In this document: positions 26,125 to 35,166 of the stretch, piece by piece
How positions within the stretch are numbered: position 1 is the stretch's first letter
Layout of the letters: each line of letters starts with the position of its first letter
From: Pseudomonas sp. RIT288
GTDB lineage: Bacteria; Pseudomonadota; Gammaproteobacteria; Pseudomonadales; Pseudomonadaceae
NCBI RefSeq assembly: GCF_000631985.1
Contig: NZ_JFYN01000012.1
Location: 496,001 to 560,000, forward strand
Reading direction: 5' to 3'
Length of the DNA stretch: 64,000 nucleotides
Made by a program: the position numbers and the translations under genes
The notes under the pieces: generated by a model
The model's input: only the letters and a program-made list of their open reading frames with translations
The model's database searches: none
What the model was told of the DNA's origin: nothing

Positions 26125-26160
26125 GCTCTTATATCTCCCAAAAGAATATAAAAATGAAAT

Positions 26161-26175
26161 ATTAATCTTATTAAT
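26161..26175. promoter_or_regulatory. ATTAAT-CTT-ATTAAT dyad upstream of the ECF sigma gene
   Basis: Two perfect ATTAAT copies separated by three bases lie in the only AT-rich patch of this region, 73 bases before the sigma factor start. It may be an operator or promoter element. Confidence 0.35.
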
Positions 26176-26247
26176 GCATAAGGCGCCTTGCTACGATCGC
26201 GCCACCGGATCACCGGACATTCAGCGACCCCTTACCCAGGAGCCCTT

Positions 26248-26775
26248 ATGTCCGGCGCCGACACCGCTCACTGCAATCATCTCGACGCACTGTTCCGCGC
26301 CCACTACCGCTGGCTGTGCACTTACCTGCGCCGACATCTGCACGACGCCGCAGGCGCGGAAGACATCGCTGCCGAAACCTTCGCGCAATTGCTCCAGGCA
26401 CCCAGTATCACGGCGATACGCGAACCGCGCGCGATGCTTACCACGATTGCCCAACGCCTGCTCTATCAGCGCTGGCGCCGGGCGGATCTGGAGCGTCGGC
26501 ATGCGCAGCAGGTCGACATCGATGCTGCCACTTCGCCTGAAGACCTCGCGCAACTGAGTCAGACCCTCAAACGCCTCGACCATAGCTTGCAACGCCTGCC
26601 GGGCAAAGTCCGCTCGACCTTTTTGCTGGCGCGGATCGATGGCCTGACTTACCCGCAAATCGCCGCCGAACTGGGCATCTCCCAGCGTTCGGTCAGCGTC
26701 TACATGAGCCGTTCCCAGGCGCTGTGCGACCGCCACAGCGCCAACCAAATCCTGACAGACAAGAGGTCCGCATGA
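26248..26775 (+). CDS. ECF-type RNA polymerase sigma factor
   Basis: A 175-residue sigma factor of the FecI-like extracytoplasmic group. Region 2 is at about 12-80 (HYRWLCTYLRRHLHDAAGAE, with DIAAETFAQLL), region 4 at about 110-160 (LPGKVRSTFLLARIDGLTYP then QIAAELGISQRSVSVYMSR). AGGAG lies five bases before ATG 26248. The usual anti-sigma (FecR) gene is absent; instead the stop overlaps the start of a betaine-type binding-protein gene by ATGA. A sigma factor coupled to a substrate-binding protein suggests response to, or control of, that ligand. Confidence 0.88.
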   Translation: MSGADTAHCNHLDALFRAHYRWLCTYLRRHLHDAAGAEDIAAETFAQLLQAPSITAIREPRAMLTTIAQRLLYQRWRRADLERRHAQQVDIDAATSPEDLAQLSQTLKRLDHSLQRLPGKVRSTFLLARIDGLTYPQIAAELGISQRSVSVYMSRSQALCDRHSANQILTDKRSA

Positions 26776-27785
26776 GATCGATCAAAACCCTGCTCGGCCG
26801 TTCGTTGCTGGCGCTGAGCCTGAGCGTCGGCGCTGTTTCGGCGGCGGAAAAACCCGCGCCAATCCACTTCGGTGACATCACCTGGGAAAGCGGCAGTTTC
26901 ATCACCGAAGTGCTGCGCCTGATCGTCGAGAAAGGCTACGGCTACCCGACCGATACGCTGCCGGGCAGCACCGTCAGCCTGGAAGCGGCGCTGGCTAAAA
27001 ACGATATTCAGGTGATCGGCGAGGAATGGGCAGGGCGCAGTCCGGCGTGGGTCAAGGCGGCCAATGAAGGCAAGGTGTTCGGCCTCGGCGATACGGTCAA
27101 GGGCGCGACCGAGGGCTGGTGGGTGCCGGAATACGTGATCAAGGGTGACCCCGAACGCGGGATCAAACCGCTGGCCCCGGAGCTGAAATCGGTGGCCGAC
27201 CTGCCGCGCTACAAGGACGTGTTCCGCGACCCGGAAGACCCGAGCCGTGGACGCTTCCTCAACAGCCCGACCGGCTGGACTTCGGAGATCGTCAACAGCC
27301 AGAAGCTCAAGGCCTATGCGCTGACCGACAGCTACGTGAACTTCCGCACCGGCTCCGGCGCGGCGCTGGATGCCGAGGTGGCGTCGTCGATCAAACGCGG
27401 CAAACCGGTGCTGTTCTACTACTGGTCGCCGACGCCGCTGCTCGGTCGATTCAAACTGGTGAAGCTCGAAGAACCGCCGTTCGATGCCGAGGCCTGGAAA
27501 ACCCTGGCCGATGCCAACAACCCGAATCCCAAGGGCACCCGCTCAATGCCGGCCAGCCTGGCGATAGGCGTGTCGGCGCCGTTCAAGGCGCAGTACCCGG
27601 AGCTGGTGTCGTTCTTCGAGAAAGTCGATTTGCCGATTGATCTGCTGAACCAGACGCTGGCTGGAATGAGCGAAAAACGCCAGCCACCACGGCAGGTCGC
27701 CGAGGCGTTTTTGCGCGATCAGCCCCAGGTGTGGAAGGCGTGGGTGCCGGGGGAGGTGGCGAGCAAGGTGACGGCGGGACTTTGA
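26772..27785 (+). CDS. Glycine betaine/choline-type ABC substrate-binding protein
   Basis: A 337-residue periplasmic binding protein of the OpuAC/ProX class. The signal peptide is cleaved about residue 24 (AVSA before AEKPAP). The mature start HFGDITWESGSFITEVLRLI, GYGYPTDTLPGSTVSLEAAL and WWVPEYVIKGDPE are family landmarks, including aromatic residues likely to cage a quaternary amine. It is translationally coupled to the ECF sigma factor by ATGA. No permease or ATPase follows; a REP pair and an opposing GST gene come next, so it must use a transporter encoded elsewhere. Confidence 0.88.
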   Translation: MRSIKTLLGRSLLALSLSVGAVSAAEKPAPIHFGDITWESGSFITEVLRLIVEKGYGYPTDTLPGSTVSLEAALAKNDIQVIGEEWAGRSPAWVKAANEGKVFGLGDTVKGATEGWWVPEYVIKGDPERGIKPLAPELKSVADLPRYKDVFRDPEDPSRGRFLNSPTGWTSEIVNSQKLKAYALTDSYVNFRTGSGAALDAEVASSIKRGKPVLFYYWSPTPLLGRFKLVKLEEPPFDAEAWKTLADANNPNPKGTRSMPASLAIGVSAPFKAQYPELVSFFEKVDLPIDLLNQTLAGMSEKRQPPRQVAEAFLRDQPQVWKAWVPGEVASKVTAGL

Positions 27786-27823
27786 GTTTCTGCCGGTTGA
27801 TCTGCGTTGCTTGAACTGACGTC

Positions 27824-27898
27824 TTCGCGAGCAGACTCGCTCCCACAATGGGGGCGTGCACGCCACAAATCCAGTGTGGGAGCGAGCCTGCTCGCGAA
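27824..27898. repeat. REPIN (family A, head-in copy)
   Basis: TTCGCGAGCAGACTCGCTCC at the left, TGTGGGAGCGAGCCTGCTCG at the right, between convergent genes. Confidence 0.85.
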
Positions 27899-27910
27899 TG
27901 ATCTAAAAAC

Positions 27911-28504
27911 TTACGCCGCTTCCGCCGCCAACGCCGCCATCACGGTCGGCCGCTGCTCAATCCGCGCCTGAAACCGCGCCAGCGCCGGCCACTGCGCCAA
28001 CTCGATCCCGAACAACCCGGCCCAGCGCAGCACCACAAACAACAACGCATCCGCCACGCTGAAGCCACTCGACAGCAGATACTCCTGCTGCTCCAGCACC
28101 GCGACCAACACCGCAAAACGCTTGAACAACTTCTCCTTGATCACCTCGGCCGGCAACCGCTCATCGAACAGCGCACCAAGCCCGCCGTGGATCTCGCTCG
28201 AAATGAAATTCAGCCACTCCTGCAAACGCAACCGTTCGAAACTGCCGGGTGCCGGCGCCAACCCTGACTGCGGTTGCAGATCCGCCAGATACTGCAGGAT
28301 CACCGGGCCTTCGGTCAGCACCGCGCCGTTGTCCAGTTGCAATGCCGCGACGTAGCCCTTGGGGTTGATTGCGAGAAAGTCTTCGCCGCTGGCCGTGCGC
28401 TTGCTGCGGTTGTCGACGCGGATCAGCACGAAGGGCAGCTTCAGTTCGCGCAACACAATGTGTGGCGCCAGCGAACAGGCTTGCGGGGCGTAATACAGCT
28501 TCAT
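27911..28504 (-). CDS. gstA: Beta-class glutathione S-transferase
   Basis: A 197-residue cytoplasmic glutathione transferase like E. coli GstA. It has the bacterial beta-class catalytic Cys10 in YYAPQACSLAPH and the conserved NPKGYVAALQL turn with the cis-Pro position replaced by a Tyr-Val stretch. TEGPVILQYLADLQP is the glutathione gamma-Glu contact. It is divergent from a LysR gene (gap 99 bases) that is a likely regulator. It detoxifies electrophiles in this family; its own substrate is unknown. Confidence 0.88.
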   Translation of the reverse strand: MKLYYAPQACSLAPHIVLRELKLPFVLIRVDNRSKRTASGEDFLAINPKGYVAALQLDNGAVLTEGPVILQYLADLQPQSGLAPAPGSFERLRLQEWLNFISSEIHGGLGALFDERLPAEVIKEKLFKRFAVLVAVLEQQEYLLSSGFSVADALLFVVLRWAGLFGIELAQWPALARFQARIEQRPTVMAALAAEAA

Positions 28505-28603
28505 CGGCAGCTCTCTGGTGAGGATTGGGCGCCAGTGTCATAGTGCGCCGCACCCTCGGTAAAATTAATCTTTCAGAAAGCAGCCATAAGGACAGCTACT
28601 GCC

Positions 28604-29494
28604 ATGATGAACCTGATGCATTGGCGGCTGGTGGTCGCCGTGGCCGATCACGGCAACATTACTCGCGCTGCCGAGCGGGTCGGCATGACCCAGTCCGGCG
28701 CGAGCCAGGCCCTGGCGCTGATGGAAGAAACCCTTGGCGTGCAACTGTTCAGCCGCGAGAGCCGGCAGACCCTGCCCACCGCCATCGGCCTGCCGGTGAT
28801 CGAACAGGCGCGGCTGATGCTCGGCGCGCTGCAAACCATTCGCCAGACCGTCGACAGCGTGCGCCCGATGCTGCGCGGGACGATCCGCCTGGCGAGTTTC
28901 CCCATGGTGCTGGCCAGTTTTCTGCCGCCGCTGCTGCGCCAGTTCAATCGGCTGTATCCGGGGATCGAAGTGGTGGCGCTGGAGGTCAGCGACGATGAGG
29001 TGGAAACCCTGCTCGCGGCCGGTCTGGTGGATGTCGGTGTGGTGCTCAACCCGGCACCCGAGCGCAACCCCGGGCCATTGGGGCGCGACGCATGGGTGGC
29101 GGTCGTGCCGGCAGGGCATCCGTTGGCGCTGCGAGGAACCGAGCAGGGCGTCAGCCTGCAAGAACTGATGGCGCTGCCTTTTGTGCTGGCCACCGGCGGT
29201 TGCTCGACCCACGCCCGCAGCCTCGCCGCCGAGGCCGGTTTGCAGCTGCAGGATGTACGGGTCGAGGTGCGCGAGTGGAGCAGTGCCTTCACTTTGGTGC
29301 GGGAAAACCTCGGCGTGACGCTGGTGCCGGAAATGACCTTGCCGGCCGAGCGTCAGGGCTTGCGCGTGATTGCTCTGCAGCCACGTATCGAACGAGTGTT
29401 TTCGCTGGTGCTGCCTGCGGGGCAGACGCCGTCAGCGGCGGTGCAGGCGTTGCTGGATCTGGTGGCGGCGACGGCAGTCGCGACGGCTCGCTGA
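28604..29494 (+). CDS. LysR-family transcriptional regulator
   Basis: A 296-residue LysR regulator. The helix-turn-helix is at about 18-40 (NITRAAERVGMTQSGASQAL) and the LysR effector-binding domain follows from about 90. A second ATG is three bases in. It is divergent from gstA with 99 bases between, the usual place for control of the neighbour and of itself. The inducer is unknown. Confidence 0.88.
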   Translation: MMNLMHWRLVVAVADHGNITRAAERVGMTQSGASQALALMEETLGVQLFSRESRQTLPTAIGLPVIEQARLMLGALQTIRQTVDSVRPMLRGTIRLASFPMVLASFLPPLLRQFNRLYPGIEVVALEVSDDEVETLLAAGLVDVGVVLNPAPERNPGPLGRDAWVAVVPAGHPLALRGTEQGVSLQELMALPFVLATGGCSTHARSLAAEAGLQLQDVRVEVREWSSAFTLVRENLGVTLVPEMTLPAERQGLRVIALQPRIERVFSLVLPAGQTPSAAVQALLDLVAATAVATAR

Positions 29495-29901
29495 ACCGTT
29501 TCTTGTGCAAAAAGTGCCAGATACTGGCCGACTAGTGGCCTTGCGCACGGCATGGCGCTGGCTATGCTGTGCTGTAACTAACTATGTCGACCGTCATCTG
29601 TTAGCCGTGATTTCAACGCTGCCAGAGTGCGCAACCAAAGGCACCGGACACTGAACCAACAAGGAGCAAGTTGTACATGGAAGTTTTCTGCACGTTAGGG
29701 CTGGCCCGCTGCTGGGCTATCAAGAGAAGGATGTCTTGATTAGAGCGTCGCTGCATGGACCCTCGGATTAAACATCATTTATCACCTGACAACTTCCTCC
29801 CGTGGAGGAATGCGTGTGCCTGTTCTGTGGAACGTAGTGGTGGATGCTGAAAGACCTGAACTTTCATCAAATCAAAAGACCGCGCCGAAGGTGATACAAC
29901 C
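29495..29901. other. 407-base intergenic region before the PAS-PAS-MCP gene
   Basis: Contains a CTATGCT -10-like stretch near 29571, a 20-codon frame with AAGGAG (29677-29739), and the hairpin TTCCTCC / GGAGGAA (29795-29811). It may be a long 5' leader or host a small RNA. Confidence 0.5.
29677..29739 (+). CDS. Possible 20-residue leader peptide
   Basis: ATG at 29677 follows AAGGAG by ten bases. The frame reads MEVFCTLGLARCWAIKRRMS and ends at 29739. It lies 162 bases before the receptor gene. Only the ribosome site and position support it; it could equally be noise in an untranslated leader. Confidence 0.3.
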   Translation: MEVFCTLGLARCWAIKRRMS

Positions 29902-31221
29902 ATGTTCAACCTACATCACAAGGCTGACCTGCAGGAAATCGAGCGTTTCAGCTGCGCCTTGACCGAAGCCAACGCCAAGCTCGAAGCGATCAGCCGCTCG
30001 ATGGCGATGATCGAATTTACCCCCCAGGGCATTGTTCTGGATGCCAACGAAAACTTCTGCAGGACCATGGGTTACAGCGCCGAGGAAGTGCGTGGCAAAC
30101 ATCACCGGGTGTTTTGCGAAGAGGCGTTTTACCGCAGCGAGGAGTACGCCAGGTTGTGGCGCGACCTGGCCCGGGGTGAGCCGATCAGCGGCACGTTTCT
30201 ACGCTTGAACAAGTCCGGCAAGGAGATCTGGCTTGAAGCCAGTTACATGCCGGTGTACGGCGCGGACAAACAAGTCAAAAGTGTCATCAAAGTGGCGTCG
30301 GACATCACCGTCCGGGTCAACAAAGAGCACGAAGAAGAAAGCATGCTGGCGGCGATCAGCCGTTCGATGGCGGTGATCGAGTTCACCCCGGACGGCAACG
30401 TGATTACCGCCAACGACAACTTTCTGAAAACGATGCAGTACTCGCTCAACGAAATCGTCGGCCACCATCACAGCATGTTCTGTCACCGTTCCGAATCCGA
30501 ATCGGCGCAGTACAAGGCGTTCTGGGCGTCGCTCAATCGCGGCGAATATCACTCGCACCGTTTCGAGCGCAAGAACAAGTCGGGGCAGATGGTTTATCTC
30601 GAAGCTTCGTACAACCCGCTGTTCGACACCAAGGGCCGTTTGTACAAGGTGGTGAAGTTCGCCAGTGATATCACCAACCAGATGACCACGCTGCAGAACG
30701 CGGCGGAATCGGCTCACAGCACCTCGGTACAGAACGATGCCTGCGCGCAAAAAGGCTCGCAGGTCGTGCAGCAGACGGTGCAGATCATTCAGGACATTTC
30801 CCGCGACCTCAACGAAGCGGCGCTGAGCATCGATGCGGTGAGCAAACAGTCGGACATCATCGGCACCATCGTCCAGACCATCCGCGGCATCGCCGATCAG
30901 ACCAACCTGCTGGCGCTCAACGCCGCCATCGAAGCGGCCCGGGCCGGTGAGCACGGGCGCGGGTTTGCGGTGGTCGCGGATGAGGTGCGCAGTCTTGCGG
31001 CGCGTACCAGTCAGGCGACCCTGGAGATTGTCGAAGTGGTGCGCAAAAACCATGACCTGTCGCTGAGCGCGGTGTCGAGCATGCAGTCGAGCCTGAGCCG
31101 CACCGGGCTGGGTGTGGAACTGGCGAACGAGGCGGGGGAGGTGATTCTGGAGATTCAGCAGGGATCACGGCATGTGGTGGATGCGATCGGGCAGTTCAAT
31201 GCGACATTGCAGTTGAACTAG
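29902..31221 (+). CDS. Soluble PAS-PAS methyl-accepting receptor (BdlA-like)
   Basis: A 439-residue cytoplasmic chemoreceptor-type protein with no membrane segment. PAS1 is at about 26-138 and PAS2 at about 148-258; each begins with an ISRSMA(M/V)IEFTP strand and ends with V(A/F)ASDIT. The MCP signalling hairpin is at about 270-439 with the tip [19 protein letters not shown] and [15 protein letters not shown]. The double PAS plus MCP order matches P. aeruginosa BdlA, which senses redox or nutrient state and drives biofilm dispersal. A paralogue of the same length is at 59453-60772. The start follows a long leader; ribosome site GAAGGTG. Confidence 0.88.
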   Translation: MFNLHHKADLQEIERFSCALTEANAKLEAISRSMAMIEFTPQGIVLDANENFCRTMGYSAEEVRGKHHRVFCEEAFYRSEEYARLWRDLARGEPISGTFLRLNKSGKEIWLEASYMPVYGADKQVKSVIKVASDITVRVNKEHEEESMLAAISRSMAVIEFTPDGNVITANDNFLKTMQYSLNEIVGHHHSMFCHRSESESAQYKAFWASLNRGEYHSHRFERKNKSGQMVYLEASYNPLFDTKGRLYKVVKFASDITNQMTTLQNAAESAHSTSVQNDACAQKGSQVVQQTVQIIQDISRDLNEAALSIDAVSKQSDIIGTIVQTIRGIADQTNLLALNAAIEAARAGEHGRGFAVVADEVRSLAARTSQATLEIVEVVRKNHDLSLSAVSSMQSSLSRTGLGVELANEAGEVILEIQQGSRHVVDAIGQFNATLQLN

Positions 31222-31235
31222 CAACTACACCAACC

Positions 31236-31317
31236 TCTGTAGGAACTGCGGCACGCTGCGATCTTTTGATCTTGAGTTCAGGATCAAAAGATCGCAGCGT
31301 GCCGCAGCTCCTACAGG
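31236..31317. repeat. Palindromic repeat family B (GGCACGC variant)
   Basis: Both arms read GCGGCACGCTGCGATCTTTT and its complement instead of GCCGCAGGCTGCGATC; the same arm variant recurs at 48828-48907. Lies between convergent genes. Confidence 0.88.
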
Positions 31318-31337
31318 GGTACTACGCAACTTTCAGT

Positions 31338-31901
31338 TCACAGCGCCGCGAGAAACTTGTCCGCCAGTTTGTCGCTGTCCTTGACGTCATTGACGTTGTC
31401 TTTCTCCGACTGCGCCAGTTGCATCTTGTCCTGCAAGCGCTGGGCAATCTCTTTGCCGATGGCCAGTTGTTTCTCCGGCGGCATGGCCTGGATGTCTTCC
31501 TCGGTAATCCCCAGATCCTTGAGGATACTGTCGCGCAGGCGCTGTTCCGGCGACTTGCTCATGTAGTCCTTGAACGCGTCGGTGGCCGAGGTGCCGGTGG
31601 TGCTGCCGGCCGCCGTGGCATCGGTGGTTTGCAGGCCGACACGGGTCTTGGCGAAGGCTTCGTCGACGTTATCGCTGATGCGCGCGGCGGCGGCCACTTG
31701 CTGGGTGGCGATCTGCGTGGCCGAATCCTCGACCCTGGAGGTCGCATCGGTGGCTTGCGACTGGGCCTGGTTCTGCAGCGATTGCAGCATGGCGCCGTGC
31801 AGGCCGCTTTGCAGACCGGCAGCGGCGGTCGTGGTCGCGTCTTCCGCCAGCCGCTTGGGCAGATGGATGAGCTGCTGCTGTTTGGCACTGACCAACATCA
31901 T
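31338..31901 (-). CDS. Hypothetical alpha-helical, Ala/Gln/Thr-rich protein
   Basis: 187 residues with no signal peptide and no recognised domain. The N-terminal half (residues about 20-110) is low in aromatic residues and rich in Ala, Gln and Thr (ATQIATQQVAAAARISDNVD), as in coiled-coil or secreted proteins. The C-terminal half has PEQRLRDSILKDLGITEEDI and ends DSDKLADKFLAAL. AAAGG lies eight bases before ATG 31901. It is convergent with the receptor gene. I cannot assign a function. Confidence 0.7.
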   Translation of the reverse strand: MMLVSAKQQQLIHLPKRLAEDATTTAAAGLQSGLHGAMLQSLQNQAQSQATDATSRVEDSATQIATQQVAAAARISDNVDEAFAKTRVGLQTTDATAAGSTTGTSATDAFKDYMSKSPEQRLRDSILKDLGITEEDIQAMPPEKQLAIGKEIAQRLQDKMQLAQSEKDNVNDVKDSDKLADKFLAAL

Positions 31902-32009
31902 GATGGAGACCTTTGAATTATTGCTGACAGGCCTGTCGCAGCAATTACCGTGCCTTTGATGAAAGTGCTTATATTTCAACGCGTTACTGATCAGGCGTGC
32001 ACAACAATG

Positions 32010-32046
32010 CGGTCATCCCTTGCCGTCAGGCGGCAGAGGATGACCG
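32010..32046 (-). terminator. Hairpin downstream of the MFS gene
   Basis: CGGTCATCC / GGATGACCG outer arms with TGCCG / CGGCA inner arms. It ends nine bases after the MFS stop on the minus strand; there is no T-run, so it may be Rho-assisted or a stabiliser. Confidence 0.4.
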
Positions 32047-32054
32047 TGTGGCGC

Positions 32055-33479
32055 TCAGCGATGGGCAATGTTTTCCAACGCCAGATTGCGCGTGCGCGGG
32101 CCGAACCAGCCGATGGTCAGCATCACGATCAGCATGCTGCTGACAATGAAAGCGAGTACCCCGGGCGTGCCGAAGTTGTCGAGAAACAGCCCGATCAGCA
32201 GGCTGCTGAACACTGTCGACAAACGGCTGAACGAATAGCAGAAACCCACCGCCCGGGCGCGGATGTTGGTCGGGAACAGTTCGCTCTGGTACGAGTGATA
32301 ACTGAAGCTCAGCCACGCATTGCAGAAGGTGATCATCACTCCGCAAAAGATCAGGCCGAAGGCGCTGGTCTGCAACGCGAACAAAGTGCCGAAGGTCATG
32401 GCGCCGAGAGCCGAACCGACGATCTGCCATTTGTTCTCGAAACGGTTGGCGAACTTCACGAACAGCAACGGCCCGAGCGGGTAGGCGAGGGTGATGATGA
32501 ACGCGTACATCAGGCTGTGGGTGACGCTCACGCCCTGGCCGGAAAGCAACGCCGGCAGCCAGTTGCCGAAACCGAAGAAACCGATCGCCTGGAACACGTG
32601 AAACACGATCAGCATCAGCGCGCGACGGCGATACGGTGGCTGCCAGATGTCGGCGAAGCGGCCCTTGCCTTCGACATCGACGGGCACCGCTTCCGGAGCG
32701 TCCAGCGGTTGGCGATGATCCTTCTCGCAACGGGCTTCGATGTCGTCGAGAATCCTGTTCGCTTCATCGAATCGGCCATGCTGCGCCAGCCAGCGCGGCG
32801 ACTCCGGCAGGCGCTTGCGCAGCCACCAGATGAACAGTGCAAATACCGCACTCGCCAGCACCACCCAACGCCAGCCGGACACACCGAACGGCGCCTGCGG
32901 TACCAGCCACCACGACATCAACGCCACCGCCGGCACCGAGAGAAACTGCACGAAAAAGGCGAAGGCAAACGCCGAACTGCGCATGCGTTTGGGCACCAGT
33001 TCCGAGAGGTAGGCGTCGATGGTCACGAGTTCGATACCGAGGCCGATGCCCACCAGAAAGCGCATGCAGATGATCCCCAGCGCCGAGCTTTGAATCCCCA
33101 TCAACACTGTGGCCACGGTGTACCAGACCAGCGCAAAGGTGAAGATCGCGCGCCGGCCGAAACGATCGGCCAACGGACTGAGCAGGCTGGCGCCGAGGAA
33201 TAAACCAAGGAAGGTCGCCGATGCGAACGCTGCCTGATCGGAGAAGCCGAACACGCCCTGATTGCCGGTAGCGAAGATCCCGTCACGGATCAGCCCCGGA
33301 CTGATGTAGGCGGTCTGGAACAAATCGTAGAGTTCGAAGAAGCCGCCGATCGACAACAGCGCCACCAGCCGCCAGATGGTGGCGACGGCGGGGAGGCGGT
33401 CGATGCGGGCGGAAATCTCGGCGGCGCGTATCGGGTCGATGCCGTCGCTTTGCGCGGCGGCGGGGGCGTGAGCAGTCAT
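32055..33479 (-). CDS. MFS transporter, sugar-porter type
   Basis: A 12-helix major facilitator of 474 residues. The cytoplasmic loop 2-3 motif is LSPLADRFGRRAIF, the helix-4 region is RFLVGIGLGIELVTIDAYLS, and PESPRWLAQHGRFDEA follows helix 6, a mark of the sugar-porter and related metabolite families. It is inner membrane. I prefer ATG 33479 (GGAT upstream); an ATG at 33491 adds four residues. The gene is downstream of a PACE pump on the same strand but a hairpin lies between. Substrate unknown. Confidence 0.86.
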   Translation of the reverse strand: MTAHAPAAAQSDGIDPIRAAEISARIDRLPAVATIWRLVALLSIGGFFELYDLFQTAYISPGLIRDGIFATGNQGVFGFSDQAAFASATFLGLFLGASLLSPLADRFGRRAIFTFALVWYTVATVLMGIQSSALGIICMRFLVGIGLGIELVTIDAYLSELVPKRMRSSAFAFAFFVQFLSVPAVALMSWWLVPQAPFGVSGWRWVVLASAVFALFIWWLRKRLPESPRWLAQHGRFDEANRILDDIEARCEKDHRQPLDAPEAVPVDVEGKGRFADIWQPPYRRRALMLIVFHVFQAIGFFGFGNWLPALLSGQGVSVTHSLMYAFIITLAYPLGPLLFVKFANRFENKWQIVGSALGAMTFGTLFALQTSAFGLIFCGVMITFCNAWLSFSYHSYQSELFPTNIRARAVGFCYSFSRLSTVFSSLLIGLFLDNFGTPGVLAFIVSSMLIVMLTIGWFGPRTRNLALENIAHR

Positions 33480-33543
33480 CGGCGGATCCATTTTTTATTG
33501 ATGGAAAAGCTTAGCCTGCTATCGGAGTTGATGGATTGTGAAT

Positions 33544-33573
33544 ATCGGCGGTTTGCCCGGGAATACCGCCGAT
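33544..33573. terminator. Hairpin between PACE and MFS genes
   Basis: ATCGGCGGT / ACCGCCGAT, a perfect 9-bp stem with a 12-base loop. No strong T-run; may separate the PACE transcript from the MFS gene. Confidence 0.45.
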
Positions 33574-33604
33574 TTCTTGCAATAACTGCTTACCAATTAA
33601 CGAT

Positions 33605-34045
33605 TTATGCCGCAGCGGCCGAATCAGGCAGCGCCGACGCCGGCAAGCCGAAGATCCGATCGAACAGCCAGTTGAAGGCAAACGTGTAGCACGGAATGAA
33701 GATGATCAACGCCAGATCCAACAGGAATGCCTGCACCAGACTGATGTTCATCCACCAGGCGATCAGTGGAATCAGGAACACGATCAGCGTCAGTTGGAAA
33801 CCCACGGCGTGGGCGATGCGCCGTTTGACCGTGCGGGTGCGCGACTGCTGGCGGCTTTCCCAGTGCTCGAACAGCGAGGTGTAGATGAAATTCCAGGTCA
33901 CGGCGATGGTGGTGATGATCACCGCCAGCGGGCCGGTGCTGCCCGGCGAGGTGCCGGACAACAGCGCCAGGCCGAGGGCGGAGAAGGTCATGCCGATCAC
34001 TTCGTAGAGCGACACGTAGACCAGTTTGCGTTTGACGCCTTGCAT
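33605..34045 (-). CDS. PACE-family efflux transporter
   Basis: A 146-residue, four-helix inner-membrane pump of the proteobacterial antimicrobial compound efflux (AceI) family with two tandem two-helix halves. The conserved Trp/Asn (AVTWNFIYTSLFEHWESR) near the end of helix 2 and the loop Trp in IAWWMNISLVQAFLLDL of the second half are visible. Family members export chlorhexidine, acriflavine or polyamines. It is divergent from a LysR gene (105-base gap), the arrangement of AceI/AceR. A second PACE-LysR pair is at 45543-46924. Confidence 0.9.
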   Translation of the reverse strand: MQGVKRKLVYVSLYEVIGMTFSALGLALLSGTSPGSTGPLAVIITTIAVTWNFIYTSLFEHWESRQQSRTRTVKRRIAHAVGFQLTLIVFLIPLIAWWMNISLVQAFLLDLALIIFIPCYTFAFNWLFDRIFGLPASALPDSAAAA

Positions 34046-34150
34046 GGGGATTTGCCTCTTTCTTGCAACATGTGGCCAGCGGGACTGGCGAAGGCGGCGA
34101 AAGATAGCTTCAATAGGCGTGACAGAAAAAGTCAGTAGCTTTCAGTTTTG

Positions 34151-35038
34151 ATGACAGGTGGTGGTTTGAATTTCAACAGCGACAGCATCGAACTGTTTCT
34201 TGCGGTGATTGATCGTGGCTCGTTCTCCGCAGCCGCCCGCGTTTTGGGTCGGGTGCCTTCGGCGGTCAGCATGGGTATCGGCAACCTTGAGGCGGAGCTT
34301 GGCTATGCCTTGTTCGACCGCAGCCATCGTGAACCGCAACCGACGGCCATGGCGCTGTCACTGGTGCCCCACGCGCGGCTGATTGCCGAGCAACTCAAGC
34401 AACTGCAGGTGCACGCGGTGGAGTTGTCGCTGGGGCTGGAGAGCAAGCTGTCGATTGGCGTGGTGGCGGACATCGACCGGCGCCGTTTGCTCGCTGCGAT
34501 CAAGGTGATTGCCGAGCGTCATCCGCTGCTCGACATCGAAGTGTTGACCGCGCCGCAGGACGATGTGCTGGCGATGCTGCACAGTGGCCGTGTCAGCGTG
34601 TGTCTGGCGTTCGCCGGGTTGAGCATGAACGTGCATGAGCGCTTTCAGTTCGTCGGCAGCGAACGGATGATCGCCACGCTCGCGGCGGACAGTCCATTGT
34701 TGCAGGGGCAGGATCTGTTTCTCGAAGACCTCGTCCATGTGCGGCAGATCGTCGTCGCCAGTCGCGACTTGCCGATCAGTGAAACCCGGCCGCTGGTGGC
34801 CGAATCGCATTGGCGCACCGATACGCTGGAAGCCGCGCTGGAGATGGTCGAGGCGGGCTTGGGCTGGGGCAATTTTCCGCTATCGGTGGTGCAGCCTTGG
34901 CTGGACAGTGGACGCTTGAAACGCCTGAGTTTCCGCAATATCGAAAACGGCCTGGTGCTGCCGGTGCATGCGGTGTGGCTCAAGAGCCAGCCGTTGCAGA
35001 AGGGCGCATTGGCCCTCGTCGAACTGCTCAGCCACTGA
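34151..35038 (+). CDS. LysR-family regulator of the PACE pump (AceR-like)
   Basis: A 295-residue LysR regulator with helix-turn-helix near residues 20-45 (SFSAAARVLGRVPSAVSMGI) and a standard co-inducer domain. Its head is divergent from the PACE gene, so control of that pump is likely. ATG 34151 is used. A TTG at 34166 follows AGGTGG more closely and gives the more usual N-terminus NFNSDSIELFLAVI, so the true start may be 15 bases later. Confidence 0.85.
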   Translation: MTGGGLNFNSDSIELFLAVIDRGSFSAAARVLGRVPSAVSMGIGNLEAELGYALFDRSHREPQPTAMALSLVPHARLIAEQLKQLQVHAVELSLGLESKLSIGVVADIDRRRLLAAIKVIAERHPLLDIEVLTAPQDDVLAMLHSGRVSVCLAFAGLSMNVHERFQFVGSERMIATLAADSPLLQGQDLFLEDLVHVRQIVVASRDLPISETRPLVAESHWRTDTLEAALEMVEAGLGWGNFPLSVVQPWLDSGRLKRLSFRNIENGLVLPVHAVWLKSQPLQKGALALVELLSH

Positions 35039-35053
35039 GCCCGACAAGGATCC

Positions 35054-35146
35054 CCTGTGGGAGTGAGCCTGCTCGCGATAGCGGTGTGTCAGTCGATTAA
35101 TCTGTCACTGCAAAAACGCAATCGCGAGCAGGCTCACTCCCACAGG
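35054..35146. repeat. REPIN (family A)
   Basis: CCTGTGGGAGTGAGCCTGCT and its complement in head-out order, directly after the LysR gene and beside a family B repeat. Confidence 0.9.
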
Positions 35147-35166
35147 AATTTGCAGCGTACAGACGA

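Noticed and set aside
26140..26190. Fur box before the ECF sigma gene
   Set aside because: The AT-rich patch matches GATAATGATAATCATTATC at too few positions; only the ATTAAT dyad is reported.
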